Assembly: GCF_000266945.1 (NCBI RefSeq)
Contig: NC_018025.1
Coordinates: 4,220,001-4,284,000, forward strand
Source: Desulfomonile tiedjei DSM 6799
Lineage (GTDB): Bacteria > Desulfobacterota > Desulfomonilia > Desulfomonilales > Desulfomonilaceae
DNA: 64,000 nt
Direction: 5' to 3'
Shown here: one piece after another, positions 27,210 to 35,990 of the stretch
Position numbering within the stretch: the first letter of the stretch is position 1
Layout of the letters: each line of letters starts with the position of its first letter
Notes under the pieces: generated by a model
The model's database searches: none
What the model saw: the letters and a program-made list of their open reading frames with translations, nothing else
Told to the model about the DNA's origin: nothing
Made by a program: the position numbers and the translations under genes

Positions 27210-27264
27210 GTGTGACCATCAGGCGATACACGAAAAAGCGGAGTTCACACTCCGCTTTTTTTTT
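27208..27264 (+). terminator. Intrinsic terminator with alternative antiterminator pairing
   Basis: GCGGAGT-TCAC-ACTCCGC (27238-27255) followed by nine T (27256-27264) is a classical intrinsic terminator. The upstream segment GAGTGTGA (27208-27215) is exactly complementary to TCACACTC (27245-27252), which includes the terminator loop and part of its 3' arm, so the two structures exclude each other. A ribosome at the leader stop codon would cover GAGTGTGA and allow termination; one stalled at the Phe codons would leave it free. Confidence 0.7.
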
Positions 27265-27301
27265 GGTTTCGAGAATAGACACACGGGAAGGGAGAATACA
27301 G

Positions 27302-28507
27302 ATGACAGGACCTCTCGACGGAGTACGCGTGATCGAGATTTCCATGTTTCAACAAGGTCCGGTCGCGGGCATGCGCCTGGGCGATCTTGGAGCCGACGTG
27401 ATCAAGATCGAGCCCAAAACGGGAGATCCGGGCAGGCAATTCATGCGAATCATCGGCGCAATGGTGGGTCTCGAAGGCCGCAATTATTATTTCGAACACG
27501 GCAATAGAAATAAACGGGGCATGGTTTTGGACATGAGGAAACCTCAGGGAATGGAAGTATTCCTCAAGCTCGTCGACTCAGCGGACGTGTTCCTCAACAA
27601 CATGAGCATACCCGCACCCGAAAGAATGGGCATAGGGCCGGATGTGCTCATGGCCCGCAACCCGCGGTTGATTTATGCGCACGCGTCCGGGTGGGGTCGC
27701 AAAGGGCCGGATGCGGACGATTATTCCTTTGATTATACGGGAATAGCCCGTTCCGGACTGATGTTTGCCTGTGGAGAAAAGGGCGCTCCTCCCACACAGA
27801 TTCTTCCGGGAATAGGTGATGAAGTCGGCGCACTCGCCTGTGCCTGGGGAGTCACTGCCGCACTGTATGCCAGAGAGAAAACCGGTAGAGGCCAAGTGGT
27901 GGACACTTCTCTCATGGGGAGTGTCATCGCCACTCTCGGGCTTATTATGGCCGCTCCATCCATGCTTGATATGGAATTTTCCCGAGAAGTACGAGCAGAA
28001 GCCGGAAATCCGATATACAACCACTATCGTTGTCAGGACGATCGATGGATTGCCATTGCTCACCTCCAGCCAGAACGGTATTGGCCGAAGGTTTGCCAGG
28101 CTTTGAGCCTGGAAGAGCTCACAGACGATCCCAGATTCAACTCCATAGAAGCACGGAGCAAGAATGCGGCTGCTCTGGTGGCTATTTTCGACGAGAGATT
28201 CGCTTTGAAGCCGAGACATGAATGGCTGGCACTCCTCAATCAAGCCGGGTGCATTTGCACGCCCGTGCAGACTCCCCAGGAAGTGACCTGCGATCCCCAG
28301 GCATTGGCCAACGACTATTTCGTGTACATGAACCATCCCGAGCACGGGAAAACCAAGATGGTCGGATTTCCATGGGATTTCAGCGACACCCCCGCGTCGT
28401 GCAGGCTCCCTGCTCCTGAATTCGGGCAGCACACAGACGAGATTCTTTCAGAACTCGGGTACACTGCGGTGGAGATCGATAGTTTGAGACGTAATGAAGT
28501 CATATAG
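27302..28507 (+). CDS. Family III CoA-transferase (CaiB/BaiF/FldA type)
   Basis: A 401-residue enzyme that moves CoA between carboxylic acids. It opens with GPLDGVRVIEIS, then GADVIKIEP, HASGWGRKGP and GIGDEVGALAC, whose Asp (about 173) is where the family has its catalytic aspartate, and GRGQVVDTSLMGSV. GGGAG precedes ATG 27302; the longer frame from 27212 would run through the terminator. The substrate cannot be read from sequence. The Phe-rich leader upstream makes an aromatic acid such as phenyllactate, as for FldA, worth considering. No dehydratase gene is adjacent. Confidence 0.88.
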   Translation: MTGPLDGVRVIEISMFQQGPVAGMRLGDLGADVIKIEPKTGDPGRQFMRIIGAMVGLEGRNYYFEHGNRNKRGMVLDMRKPQGMEVFLKLVDSADVFLNNMSIPAPERMGIGPDVLMARNPRLIYAHASGWGRKGPDADDYSFDYTGIARSGLMFACGEKGAPPTQILPGIGDEVGALACAWGVTAALYAREKTGRGQVVDTSLMGSVIATLGLIMAAPSMLDMEFSREVRAEAGNPIYNHYRCQDDRWIAIAHLQPERYWPKVCQALSLEELTDDPRFNSIEARSKNAAALVAIFDERFALKPRHEWLALLNQAGCICTPVQTPQEVTCDPQALANDYFVYMNHPEHGKTKMVGFPWDFSDTPASCRLPAPEFGQHTDEILSELGYTAVEIDSLRRNEVI

Positions 28508-28537
28508 CAGTAGAAGCACGTGTAAAGAAGTACGATC

Positions 28538-28566
28538 GGGAGGACATTCCTAAAAGGAGGTCCTCC
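28538..28566. terminator. Hairpin GGAGGAC..GTCCTCC after the CoA-transferase gene
   Basis: GGGAGGACATTCCTAAAAGG with GTCCTCC forms a seven-pair stem with a smaller inner CCT/AGG pair. There is no T run. A similar GGAGGAC/GTCCTCC hairpin follows at 30170-30191. Confidence 0.45.
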
Positions 28567-28629
28567 GCAATACTGCTCTTCTGAATGCAAACGGTATCAC
28601 TTAGGATGATTAACTGAAAAAGTAGGACA

Positions 28630-28658
28630 TTGACATAATTATGTAATTCACTTAACAT
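28630..28658 (+). promoter_or_regulatory. Sigma-70-type promoter
   Basis: TTGACA (28630-28635), a 17-base spacer and TAACAT (28653-28658) in AT-rich DNA, 36 bases before the signal-peptide gene at 28694. Confidence 0.6.
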
Positions 28659-28693
28659 ATTATAAAATTAACTGTATCGAGAGGGCATGCCGA

Positions 28694-29524
28694 ATGCGTA
28701 AGCCTCAATGGAATTGTTTATTGTCGGCTGCCATATGCATTTTTTGTGTGATTCAAGCAGCCACGGGTGCAGCCCAAGTATTTTCCGATACGGAGAATCC
28801 CTGTTCTCCTATCTTCTCTTTTCCCTCTATTGAAGGAGAAACCAAAGTAACCATCATCTGGTCCAACCTTCTGAAAGGGAGAACTGACATTCTCACGAAT
28901 CCGACCCGGTCATTCGATTTCATGCAAGATTGGAACATGCCCAGAGGCGCAGTGTTTGTCGACACAATGCTCAGACTGCAAGTAGGACCATTCTCAGGCA
29001 GAATGCATTACAACATGCGCAGTTACGCGGGCACGGCGGTATTCCCGGATCTGGGAACCACCGGCGACGCCCGATTCGATTACTCCGGATTGCGGTTTGG
29101 ATGGGACTTTGACCCTCTCCGATGGGGCAGGTCCAGGATTGGCTTGAATATGGATTTCGACGCGTACAGCCCTTCTCTTGCGGTTGGGGGAACCGTGGGA
29201 GGTGGATTCCAGGTGACGGGACCGTCTGCAATGACACTCGGGTTTCATGCAGTATTCACCCCCGATTATGATACGTACGGACTTTCTGCCACTGCAGAAG
29301 CGAGAGCACGATGGCCTGTTACAGGCACTGAGGTAATCGATTGGGAAATAGCGGGTGGATTGAAAGCTCCGGAAACCACTCTGGGAACAATTGCATTGCG
29401 GACAGGATATCGCCGTACCTCAATTGAGTTCAAAAATGGCATTTTGTTCAATATGGTGCCGGTTCGTTCAGAAGTTGAAGTAGTTCTCGGCGGATGGTTC
29501 GGGGAACTCGTTTACTATTATTGA
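28694..29524 (+). CDS. Exported hypothetical protein, probable outer-membrane beta-barrel
   Basis: A 276-residue protein with a signal peptide (MRKPQWNCLLSAAICIFCVIQ.., cleavage likely after ATGA near residue 27). The mature part alternates polar and hydrophobic residues in many short strands (SGRMHYNMRSYAG, SGLRFGWDFDPLRW, TIALRTGYRRTSIEF) and ends with GELVYYY, an aromatic terminus like those of outer-membrane barrels. No named family is recognised. It has its own promoter. Confidence 0.65.
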   Translation: MRKPQWNCLLSAAICIFCVIQAATGAAQVFSDTENPCSPIFSFPSIEGETKVTIIWSNLLKGRTDILTNPTRSFDFMQDWNMPRGAVFVDTMLRLQVGPFSGRMHYNMRSYAGTAVFPDLGTTGDARFDYSGLRFGWDFDPLRWGRSRIGLNMDFDAYSPSLAVGGTVGGGFQVTGPSAMTLGFHAVFTPDYDTYGLSATAEARARWPVTGTEVIDWEIAGGLKAPETTLGTIALRTGYRRTSIEFKNGILFNMVPVRSEVEVVLGGWFGELVYYY

Positions 29525-29549
29525 GTGTGAACCAAAGAGGGTGTTTTCA

Positions 29550-29996
29550 ATGGCATATCGTGAAATCTGGCATGAAATTATCATCAAAGCTTCCCCAGGC
29601 GAGCTTTACCAAGCGTTAACCGATGTGAAAAAGCTTGCGCATTGGTGGACCATCGAGACGCGAGGAGAATCTGCCGTCGGGAAGAAATTGGAATTCTGGT
29701 TTTATGGGAAATTCTTAAAGGAGATGGTTGTAACCACTCTGAAGGTTGATGAACTCGTGCGATGGCGTGCAACTGAGCGGAGCGATCCTGATTGGGTGGA
29801 CACCGAAATCGAATGGAAAATCTTCCGAGAGGGCGACAAAACGTTTCTTCACCTTCGACACTCAAGATGGCGCGAGGATGCCAAAGTGTTCCCTCAGTCC
29901 TCGATGCACTGGGTGCTTTTCCTGCTTAGCCTCAAGGAATTTGTCGAGACGGGCAAAGGCCGTCCGCATCCTTACGACATGCCGGTGGGCCTATAA
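29550..29996 (+). CDS. SRPBCC/AHSA1-like domain protein
   Basis: A 148-residue START-like protein. The pattern is typical of polyketide-cyclase/AHSA1 proteins: WHEIIIKASPGELYQALTDVKKLAHWW, GKKLEFWF, VRWRATERSD and a C-terminal helix (SSMHWVLFLLSLKEFVETG). These bind hydrophobic ligands or act as cochaperones; no substrate is implied. ATG 29550 is preferred to GTG 29541 because AGAGGG lies ten bases ahead. Confidence 0.78.
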   Translation: MAYREIWHEIIIKASPGELYQALTDVKKLAHWWTIETRGESAVGKKLEFWFYGKFLKEMVVTTLKVDELVRWRATERSDPDWVDTEIEWKIFREGDKTFLHLRHSRWREDAKVFPQSSMHWVLFLLSLKEFVETGKGRPHPYDMPVGL

Positions 29997-30020
29997 AGTC
30001 CTTCTGGATAGAAAGGACTT

Positions 30021-30155
30021 ATACTTATTCGGTTTTCTTCTCATAATCTGGGAGGCTGGAGATATCCTTCGCTCCGGACGACGCAAAGCCGTCTGATCAC
30101 TCCGCTCAGGACACCCCAGCCTGAGCTATCTTATGTGCATAACTGCGAAATGGTA
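30021..30155. repeat. 136-bp TIR repeat, copy 4 of 4
   Basis: Inverted relative to copies 2 and 3. It reads ATACTTATTCGG...CTCATAATCTGGGAGGCTGG...ATCTTATGTGCATAACTGCGAAATGGTAT in separate blocks, with the shared CTTCGCTCCGGACGACGC core. It lies downstream of the SRPBCC gene. Confidence 0.82.
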
Positions 30156-30169
30156 TTATACGGTAAGGA

Positions 30170-30191
30170 GGAGGACAAAAATATGTCCTCC
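30170..30191. terminator. Hairpin GGAGGAC-AAAAATAT-GTCCTCC
   Basis: A seven-pair GC-rich stem with an eight-base loop between the convergent SRPBCC and superoxide dismutase genes. There is no clear T run. Confidence 0.45.
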
Positions 30192-30251
30192 GTGTACGTG
30201 ATATTTGTTCAATTGGATGTACTATAACTCATGTTGTGGCATGCCTCTTTG

Positions 30252-30974
30252 TTATACAGCATACTTTGAAAAGCGTTCTTCCACTTTTTTCCAGTCAATG
30301 ATCTGGGGAAAGGCGTCCACATATTCGGCTCTACGATTCTGGTATTTGAGATAGTATGCATGTTCCCAGACGTCGCAGACCATAAGCGGCATAGATCCCC
30401 AGCTCGTCAGATTTTGGTGCTTTTCCGCCTGAAGAATGACTAATCGTTTGCTGAAAGGTTCCCATGCAAGAACACCCCAGCCTGACGCCTCGACATCTTT
30501 CGAGGCCTGAGCAAATTGTTTCCAGAACGTATCGTACGATCCGAAATCCCTGTCTATAGCTTCGGCCAATTTTCCGGTAGGCTTGCCACCCGCTTTTGGG
30601 CCCAATGTAGAAAAATAGATCCAATGGAGCACAACACCCGACCCGTTAAATGCGAGATCGCGCGATAGTGCTTTTATGTGCTCAAAATTTCCTTCTTTTC
30701 TGGCCTTGTCCAGTTTCTCCAGAGCGGTGTTCAGTCCCTTCACGTAGCCTGCAAAATGTTTGTCATGATGAATCTTTACCGTCTCTGCATCAATTACGGG
30801 CTCAAGAGCGTTTTCCGGATACGGCAGCGGTGGCAACGTATGAACGAACGGCTGATCTCCCGGGTGTTTTGGCTGAGCAAGAGCTTCGGATGTCAACATG
30901 TGGGAAAGAATCCCCGTGGCAGCAGCAGCACCTGCCCCCACCATTAATTCACGCCTCGTAAACTGGTCTTGCAT
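30252..30974 (-). CDS. Tat-exported iron/manganese superoxide dismutase
   Basis: A 240-residue protein that disproportionates superoxide. The N terminus has a twin-arginine signal (FTRRELMVGAGAAAATG, then SEALA-Q), so it is exported folded to the periplasm. The mature part has the Fe/Mn-SOD metal ligands: HHDKHF, the His in VVLHWIYF, and the DVWEHAYYLKYQN signature. Cytoplasmic SODs are about 195 residues; the extra length is the signal and a short linker. Periplasmic SOD fits an anaerobe that protects exported redox enzymes. Confidence 0.93.
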   Translation of the reverse strand: MQDQFTRRELMVGAGAAAATGILSHMLTSEALAQPKHPGDQPFVHTLPPLPYPENALEPVIDAETVKIHHDKHFAGYVKGLNTALEKLDKARKEGNFEHIKALSRDLAFNGSGVVLHWIYFSTLGPKAGGKPTGKLAEAIDRDFGSYDTFWKQFAQASKDVEASGWGVLAWEPFSKRLVILQAEKHQNLTSWGSMPLMVCDVWEHAYYLKYQNRRAEYVDAFPQIIDWKKVEERFSKYAV

Positions 30975-31161
30975 GACCTCCCCCTGATCTTCTGTTTTCT
31001 ATTCGGTGATCGTCCCACGTGAACCATCTCGCCTCACGGGCCACTGCGCCGCTCGCAAGGTGAAAGGTTCACGACAGCAAGAAAAATGCAATCGGCAAAT
31101 CACCTTAAATTGAGCATAAAGGATTGTGCTTTTTATGTGAAGTGGAACGCTTTATTACTAT

Positions 31162-31905
31162 TCACAAAACTACAGGAATACGTTTGTTTAATGCAATGTT
31201 TGCGAGCGAAATTGTTACGTCATAACAGAATACTTCTACTCCGTTTGCTATTGCCGATCTCAACTCGCGACCGTACTGCGGGTCGATATGATCCGCGGGT
31301 TTAAATTCAGTTGCATCCGAACGCTGCACGAGAAAGAAGATTACCGCTCTATCACCGGAACCGACCAGTTCCTGGAGCATCACCAGATGCTTCAGACCTC
31401 GAGCAGTAATTGCATCGGGAAAACAAGCGGTTGTTCCTTCGATTAATGTGCAGTTCTTGATTTCGATGAAGCAACGGTTATTCAGACGCTCCAGCATAAG
31501 ATCCAGCCTGGAATCGCTTCCGCAAGGCACTTCGGCTCGGACTGTCTCGTACTCGCGAAATTCGGGAATGACTCCGTTCAGGACAGACTCTTTGACGAGC
31601 CTGTTCGGGACCGACGTATTCACACCTACCAAAGACGTTGGCATTTCTATCAGTTCCCAGGTGTAGCGGAGACGTCTTGCAGGATTGGAGCTTTCCGATA
31701 TGTACACGGGTCGTCCGGGGTCGCAGCACGTCTTCATGCTGCCGGAATTCGGACAATGCGCTGTCACGATCTCACCGGACGAACTTAAGAGAACGTCTGC
31801 CATGAAACGCTTGTAGCGTTTTATCAGAGTCCCTTTGATCAACTTCGGCCAGGGAAGCCCGTGATGCTCAGGAGTATTCGCTGGAGAAATTGTGAAGTAT
31901 TTCAT
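31162..31905 (-). CDS. sfsA: SfsA family DNA-binding/sugar fermentation stimulation protein
   Basis: A 247-residue protein with the SfsA pattern: LIKGTLIKRYKRFMADVLL, TAHCPNSGSMK, RRLRYTWELIE, SRLDLMLE, CFIEIKNCTL and FFLVQRSDATEFKPADHIDP. The ExK/nuclease-like core (DLML..IEIKN) is present. SfsA is reported as a nonspecific DNA-binding protein in E. coli; its biochemical role is unclear. ATG 31905 gives the family N terminus. There is no strong ribosome binding site. Confidence 0.92.
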   Translation of the reverse strand: MKYFTISPANTPEHHGLPWPKLIKGTLIKRYKRFMADVLLSSSGEIVTAHCPNSGSMKTCCDPGRPVYISESSNPARRLRYTWELIEMPTSLVGVNTSVPNRLVKESVLNGVIPEFREYETVRAEVPCGSDSRLDLMLERLNNRCFIEIKNCTLIEGTTACFPDAITARGLKHLVMLQELVGSGDRAVIFFLVQRSDATEFKPADHIDPQYGRELRSAIANGVEVFCYDVTISLANIALNKRIPVVL

Positions 31906-32187
31906 AAGTGGGCGCACAAAATGAGAGTTTTGAATTGAATATGTGCCGGCACGGAGGCACGGCACCCACCAATATTCCTAATCTTCAATCGAGACTAATT
32001 TTGGCAACTGCCATAGCTCACGTAGGATGTGATGAGCGCAGCGAATCGCATCGGTCGAGAAATACCTCGACTGATGCGGTTCACCCGCGCGGATCGCGCG
32101 TTCACCGCATCCTACTCTGGAATGAAAGAAATCGGGAAACAAAGTTGTCGTTCCAAGAGAATCTCGGGAGGGAGTTTTCGCAAAAAC
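31906..32187. repeat. Intergenic region with two dispersed repeats
   Basis: 31936-32014 repeats the TGTGCCGGCACGGAGGCACGG..CACCCACCAAT..ACTAATTTTGGCAACTG element seen at 3480-3550. 32022-32115 is a second, hairpin-type element: GTAGGATGTGATGAGCGCAG at the left and GTTCACCGCATCCTAC at the right, with internal GTCGAGAAATACCTCGAC. No gene is seen. Confidence 0.65.
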
Positions 32188-32931
32188 CTATTCACATGGG
32201 GGGCTTTCTTCACAACAGGTGTCTTCTCCATTTTCAAGACGGTCCAGGGCTTCTCTCGCAGCATTTTGCGCGGCTTCTCTCTTATTCCTGCCTGTTCCCA
32301 GCCCAGCCATATGGTTTCCCAGGAATACTGCCACGGAAAAGGTCTTCTGATGTTCTTCGCCCCATTGATCTATGACTTCGTACGTGGGAGTGACGCCCAT
32401 GACTGCCTGAGCCTTTTCCTGAAGAGCGCTCTTGCAGTCGTCGACACCGTCGCGTGTGGAACACCGTTTTATGAGAGGATAGAAGTGCTGCTTGATCATG
32501 TCTGAAGCTTTTGTGAATCCGCCGTCCAGAAAGACTGCAGCTATCAGCGCTTCAAGAGTGTCAGCTAGGATGGAGTCTCTATCGCGGCATCCTGACAATT
32601 CGTCACCACGGCCCATTCTGATGAACGGTGCGAGGTTCAGTCTTCTCATGAGTTGAGCCAAAGCTGCACGATTCACGAGGCTTGCCCGCTTTTTCTGAAG
32701 CTCGCCCTCTTCTGCCTTGGGGAATTCTCTGTACAGGATCTCGGCTATCACAAGCCCGAGTACCGCGTCGCCGAGAAATTCGAGACGTTCGTTGTGGCGG
32801 ATACAGAATCCGCGGTTCTCATGCCAAAAGCTGCGCCTTGTGAGTGCGGCCAGGAGATGCCCGTTATTGTTGAAGGCATGCCCGAGAATCAGCTCTATTT
32901 CTTGCTGCTCTGTCGCGGAAAGTACGGTCAT
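32188..32931 (-). CDS. rnc: Ribonuclease III
   Basis: A 247-residue double-strand-specific endoribonuclease. The catalytic signature is NERLEFLGDAVLGLV (about 43) with a second acidic site DTLEALIAAVFLDGG. The C-terminal double-stranded RNA-binding domain has CKSALQEKAQA and GTGRNKREAAQNAA. ATG 32931 overlaps the surE stop by four bases, so translation is coupled. The longer frame upstream lies inside surE. It processes rRNA and mRNA. Confidence 0.96.
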   Translation of the reverse strand: MTVLSATEQQEIELILGHAFNNNGHLLAALTRRSFWHENRGFCIRHNERLEFLGDAVLGLVIAEILYREFPKAEEGELQKKRASLVNRAALAQLMRRLNLAPFIRMGRGDELSGCRDRDSILADTLEALIAAVFLDGGFTKASDMIKQHFYPLIKRCSTRDGVDDCKSALQEKAQAVMGVTPTYEVIDQWGEEHQKTFSVAVFLGNHMAGLGTGRNKREAAQNAAREALDRLENGEDTCCEESPPCE

Positions 32932-33704
32932 GTCAAATTCTTTAGAGCCGTCGCCAAATCCTGCAGGTGAGAATGCGCGGTAAGATCGTAAAACAGTGGA
33001 GTTATCGAAACAAAGCCATCGTTGAGTGCAGTTGCATCCAGAGAATCGTCCGATTCTTCGATGGGGACCTCTCCCGAGAGCCAATAATAACGGTTGCCTC
33101 TGGGATCTTCTCTTTCTTCAAAGGATTCACGCATTTTTGCGAGACGCTGTCGTGTCAGTTTATATCCTCTCAGCGCTTCAGGCGGAATAGCCGGGATATT
33201 AACGTTCAGGGCGACTCCCGGGGGAAGTCCGAACTTGAGCAGCCAGAGGGCGAGCCTTTCAACGTGAGGCACCACCCATTGAAACGGCGGATTCTTCTTC
33301 TGTGCAAGGGATACCGCCATGGCCGGTACCCCGAGAATTGCCGCTTCAGTTGCCGCAGAAACAGTCCCTGAATACAAAACGTTTATGCCTACATTGGCAC
33401 CGTTGTTGATCCCCGAAATCACCAGATCCGGTACTCGCGGCAACAACGAATGTATTGCCAATTTCACCGAATCCGCGGGAGTTCCGCTTATCCCATACCC
33501 GTAGAATGATCCGTTCTTGGAGATCTCGTGAGCCTTGATCGGATCGTACAGCGTAATGGAGTGGCCCACGGCACTTTGCTCGGCTTCCGGGGCCACTACC
33601 CAATACTCTCCTACGTGTTCCATGGCAATTGTGAGGTATCTGATTCCCTCTGCATGAATGCCATCGTCATTGGTTAACAGAATAAGCGGTCGGTTCGCTG
33701 TCAT
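32928..33704 (-). CDS. surE: 5'/3'-nucleotidase SurE
   Basis: A 258-residue metal-dependent survival phosphatase acting on nucleoside monophosphates. It has the N-terminal ILLTNDDGIHAEGI motif with the metal-binding Asp pair, VVAPEAEQSAVGHSIT, SGINNGANVGINVLYSGTVSAATEA and DATALNDGFVSITPL. It overlaps the aminotransferase gene upstream by four bases and rnc downstream by four. Confidence 0.97.
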   Translation of the reverse strand: MTANRPLILLTNDDGIHAEGIRYLTIAMEHVGEYWVVAPEAEQSAVGHSITLYDPIKAHEISKNGSFYGYGISGTPADSVKLAIHSLLPRVPDLVISGINNGANVGINVLYSGTVSAATEAAILGVPAMAVSLAQKKNPPFQWVVPHVERLALWLLKFGLPPGVALNVNIPAIPPEALRGYKLTRQRLAKMRESFEEREDPRGNRYYWLSGEVPIEESDDSLDATALNDGFVSITPLFYDLTAHSHLQDLATALKNLT

Positions 33705-34888
33705 CCCAGATCTTCACACGCTTTGCGGAGCCGTTCCAGGCCCTTTTGTATTTTTTCTTCCGACGTGCAGAAGGAAAGACGGATGTGATCTTCCGAACCG
33801 AAAGGACCGCCCGGAACGCAAGCCAAATGATACTGTTCCAAGAGGAAACTCGAGAAATCCATCGAATTCTGAATACCTCTTTTTCCATAGAAGCTGGACA
33901 CATTCACGAATACATAAAGGGCGCCATCGGGTGTCACGGCACTCAATCCGGGGATCTGCCCAAGCTCTCTCATGAAGAGATCTCTCCGGGCATGAAATAC
34001 TGCCCTCATACGCCCCACTTCCTCCTGCGGCCCCATAAGAGCCTCAACTGCCGCAGCCTGCGCGGTATTGTTGGGGTTGGAGGTGGATTGGCTCTGAATG
34101 TCCGTAACTGACCTTACCAGTGCAGAATTCAGGGATGCCATGTAGCCGATACGGAATCCCGTCATTGCGTACGACTTGGATACGCCGTTCACCAGTACGG
34201 TTCTCTCTTTCATTCCGGGCAATGAAGCAAACGAAACAGCCGAATTCCCGCTGTAGATCAGCTTGTCATAAATCTCATCGGAGATGACCAGAAGATCGTG
34301 CTTTTCCGCCAACGCTGCTATTCCTTCAAGGATTTCCCGGGGGTACACCACCCCTGTGGGGTTCGAAGGAGAATTGAGAAGTATCGCTTTTGTGTTCCCG
34401 GTAATCCGTTTTTCGATTTCCGATAAGCGAGGCACAAACCGATCGCTTTCCTCACTCGGTACGATTACTGCCGTCCCTCCTGCCAAAGCGACCATTTCCG
34501 GATACGACACCCAGTACGGAGCGTTTACCAGTACTTCGTCGCCCTGGTCGACCAAAGCCTGAAATATATTGTACAGGGTATGCTTGGCTCCGCAGGAGAC
34601 CACGATATCCGCCGGCTTGTATTCCAGACCGTAATCCTCGGAAAATCTGTGACATACCGCCTTCTTGAGTTCCGGAATCCCGCCCACGGGAGTGTAAAAC
34701 GTTTCTCCGCGGTCCAGGGAACGCTTTGCAGCCTCCCTGATGTGTATGGGTGTAGGAAAATCCGGTTCTCCGGCTCCAAAACCGACCACATCAACTCCCT
34801 GGCTCTTAAGTTCTTTCTCTTTTGCCGAAATGGCAAGAGTTGCGGACGGTTTGAGTTCATTTGCTCTTTTGGAGAGGATTTTGATCAT
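33701..34888 (-). CDS. Aspartate aminotransferase-type PLP enzyme (class Ib)
   Basis: A 395-residue pyridoxal-phosphate aminotransferase of fold type I. It has GFGAGEPDFPTP, NAPYWVSYP, NSPSNPTGVVYP and the PLP-lysine motif VNGVSKSYAMTGFRIGYM. Subgroup Ib members transfer amino groups between aspartate or aromatic amino acids and 2-oxoacids. It overlaps surE by ATGA and follows coaD by 21 bases, so rsmD-coaD-aminotransferase-surE-rnc is probably one operon. Confidence 0.94.
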   Translation of the reverse strand: MIKILSKRANELKPSATLAISAKEKELKSQGVDVVGFGAGEPDFPTPIHIREAAKRSLDRGETFYTPVGGIPELKKAVCHRFSEDYGLEYKPADIVVSCGAKHTLYNIFQALVDQGDEVLVNAPYWVSYPEMVALAGGTAVIVPSEESDRFVPRLSEIEKRITGNTKAILLNSPSNPTGVVYPREILEGIAALAEKHDLLVISDEIYDKLIYSGNSAVSFASLPGMKERTVLVNGVSKSYAMTGFRIGYMASLNSALVRSVTDIQSQSTSNPNNTAQAAAVEALMGPQEEVGRMRAVFHARRDLFMRELGQIPGLSAVTPDGALYVFVNVSSFYGKRGIQNSMDFSSFLLEQYHLACVPGGPFGSEDHIRLSFCTSEEKIQKGLERLRKACEDLG

Positions 34889-34909
34889 AGAAAAACTCCT
34901 GGATCGTGA

Positions 34910-35407
34910 TCAATGATTCCGTATATTCGGAAACTTCTTCTTCAGAACGTTTAAGACATAGTCGGGGACGAGACCTTCAGGCGACCCTCCGGCCATCACC
35001 GTTGCTTTGATAATGCGGGAGCTCACGTACAAATACCTGTGGGCTGTCATCAAGAAGAACGTCTCGATTTTTCGACTCAGTTTGCGATTCATGAGAGCGA
35101 GCTGGAATTCATACTCAAAATCCGAGACAGCTCTCAATCCGCGTATAATCGCGTGAGCCCCGGTCGATTCGGTGTAACGGACCAGTAGACCGTCGAACGC
35201 TTCGCAGGATATCCTCGGATCGCCCTGGACGCTGTTGCGGATCATATCCAGCCGTTCCTCAAGAGTGAACACGATTTCCTTCTCGGGGTTAATTCCAAGC
35301 GCCACAATCACTCGGTCAAACGTACATAAAGCTCTTCTAATAATCTCCAGATGACCGTTGTGAAACGGATCGAATGTCCCTGGATATACGGCGATTTTTT
35401 CGCACAT
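34910..35407 (-). CDS. coaD: Phosphopantetheine adenylyltransferase
   Basis: A 165-residue enzyme of the fourth step of coenzyme A synthesis. It has the nucleotidyltransferase motif YPGTFDPFHNGHLEII (HxGH) and the ISSRIIK-like motif YVSSRIIKA. ATG 35407 is preferred over an upstream in-frame ATG because it gives the family N terminus (MCEKIAVYPG) and has GAGAG ahead. It is paired with rsmD, a common arrangement. Confidence 0.96.
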   Translation of the reverse strand: MCEKIAVYPGTFDPFHNGHLEIIRRALCTFDRVIVALGINPEKEIVFTLEERLDMIRNSVQGDPRISCEAFDGLLVRYTESTGAHAIIRGLRAVSDFEYEFQLALMNRKLSRKIETFFLMTAHRYLYVSSRIIKATVMAGGSPEGLVPDYVLNVLKKKFPNIRNH

Positions 35408-35429
35408 GGTATAACTCTCGTAAAAGAAA

Positions 35430-35990
35430 TTACCGAGAATCTCTGAATTCAAAGATCTCTATCAGTGTTCCGCCATATTTTCGTGAAAACCTCTTGTCAA
35501 ATCCCGAAGGAGCTTCCAAGGGGGTTGCTTTAGAGTCTCTCTCGACAATGAGGAGACAACGGGGTTCAAGGACGTCAATCAAAGCCGATTGAAAAACAAT
35601 CTTCTCGACCCATTCGGATTCGTACGGGGGATCGAGAAAAACCACATGGAATCTTTCGGCCTGTTGCACCAGCCTCTTCAGAGCTGTCGGAACGTCCGCG
35701 TTAATTATCCGGATCTGATGCCCGAGACCGAGTGATTCAGTATTGGCCTTTAGAGTTTCGGCTACGCGACGATCTTTGTCAACGAATGTGACATATTGGG
35801 CACCCCTGCTGAGCGCCTCAAATCCGAATGCCCCGGTACCTGCAAACAGGTCCAGGATGCGCGAGCCTTCAACTGCGGGTCCGAGAGTGCTGAACAACGC
35901 CTCGCGGACACGATCCAAGGTAGGACGAACACCTTTTATACGAGGTGAAACTAACCGAAGACCCTTGAAACGGCCGGCAATGATTCTCAT
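35430..35990 (-). CDS. rsmD: 16S rRNA (guanine966-N2)-methyltransferase
   Basis: A 186-residue SAM-dependent methyltransferase. It starts MRIIAGRFKGLRL and has RPTLDRVREALFSTLG, motif I LDLFAGTGAFGFEALSRGA and the catalytic DPPYESEW (N/DPPY motif). It is the first gene of the rsmD-coaD-aminotransferase-surE-rnc cluster. Confidence 0.96.
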   Translation of the reverse strand: MRIIAGRFKGLRLVSPRIKGVRPTLDRVREALFSTLGPAVEGSRILDLFAGTGAFGFEALSRGAQYVTFVDKDRRVAETLKANTESLGLGHQIRIINADVPTALKRLVQQAERFHVVFLDPPYESEWVEKIVFQSALIDVLEPRCLLIVERDSKATPLEAPSGFDKRFSRKYGGTLIEIFEFRDSR

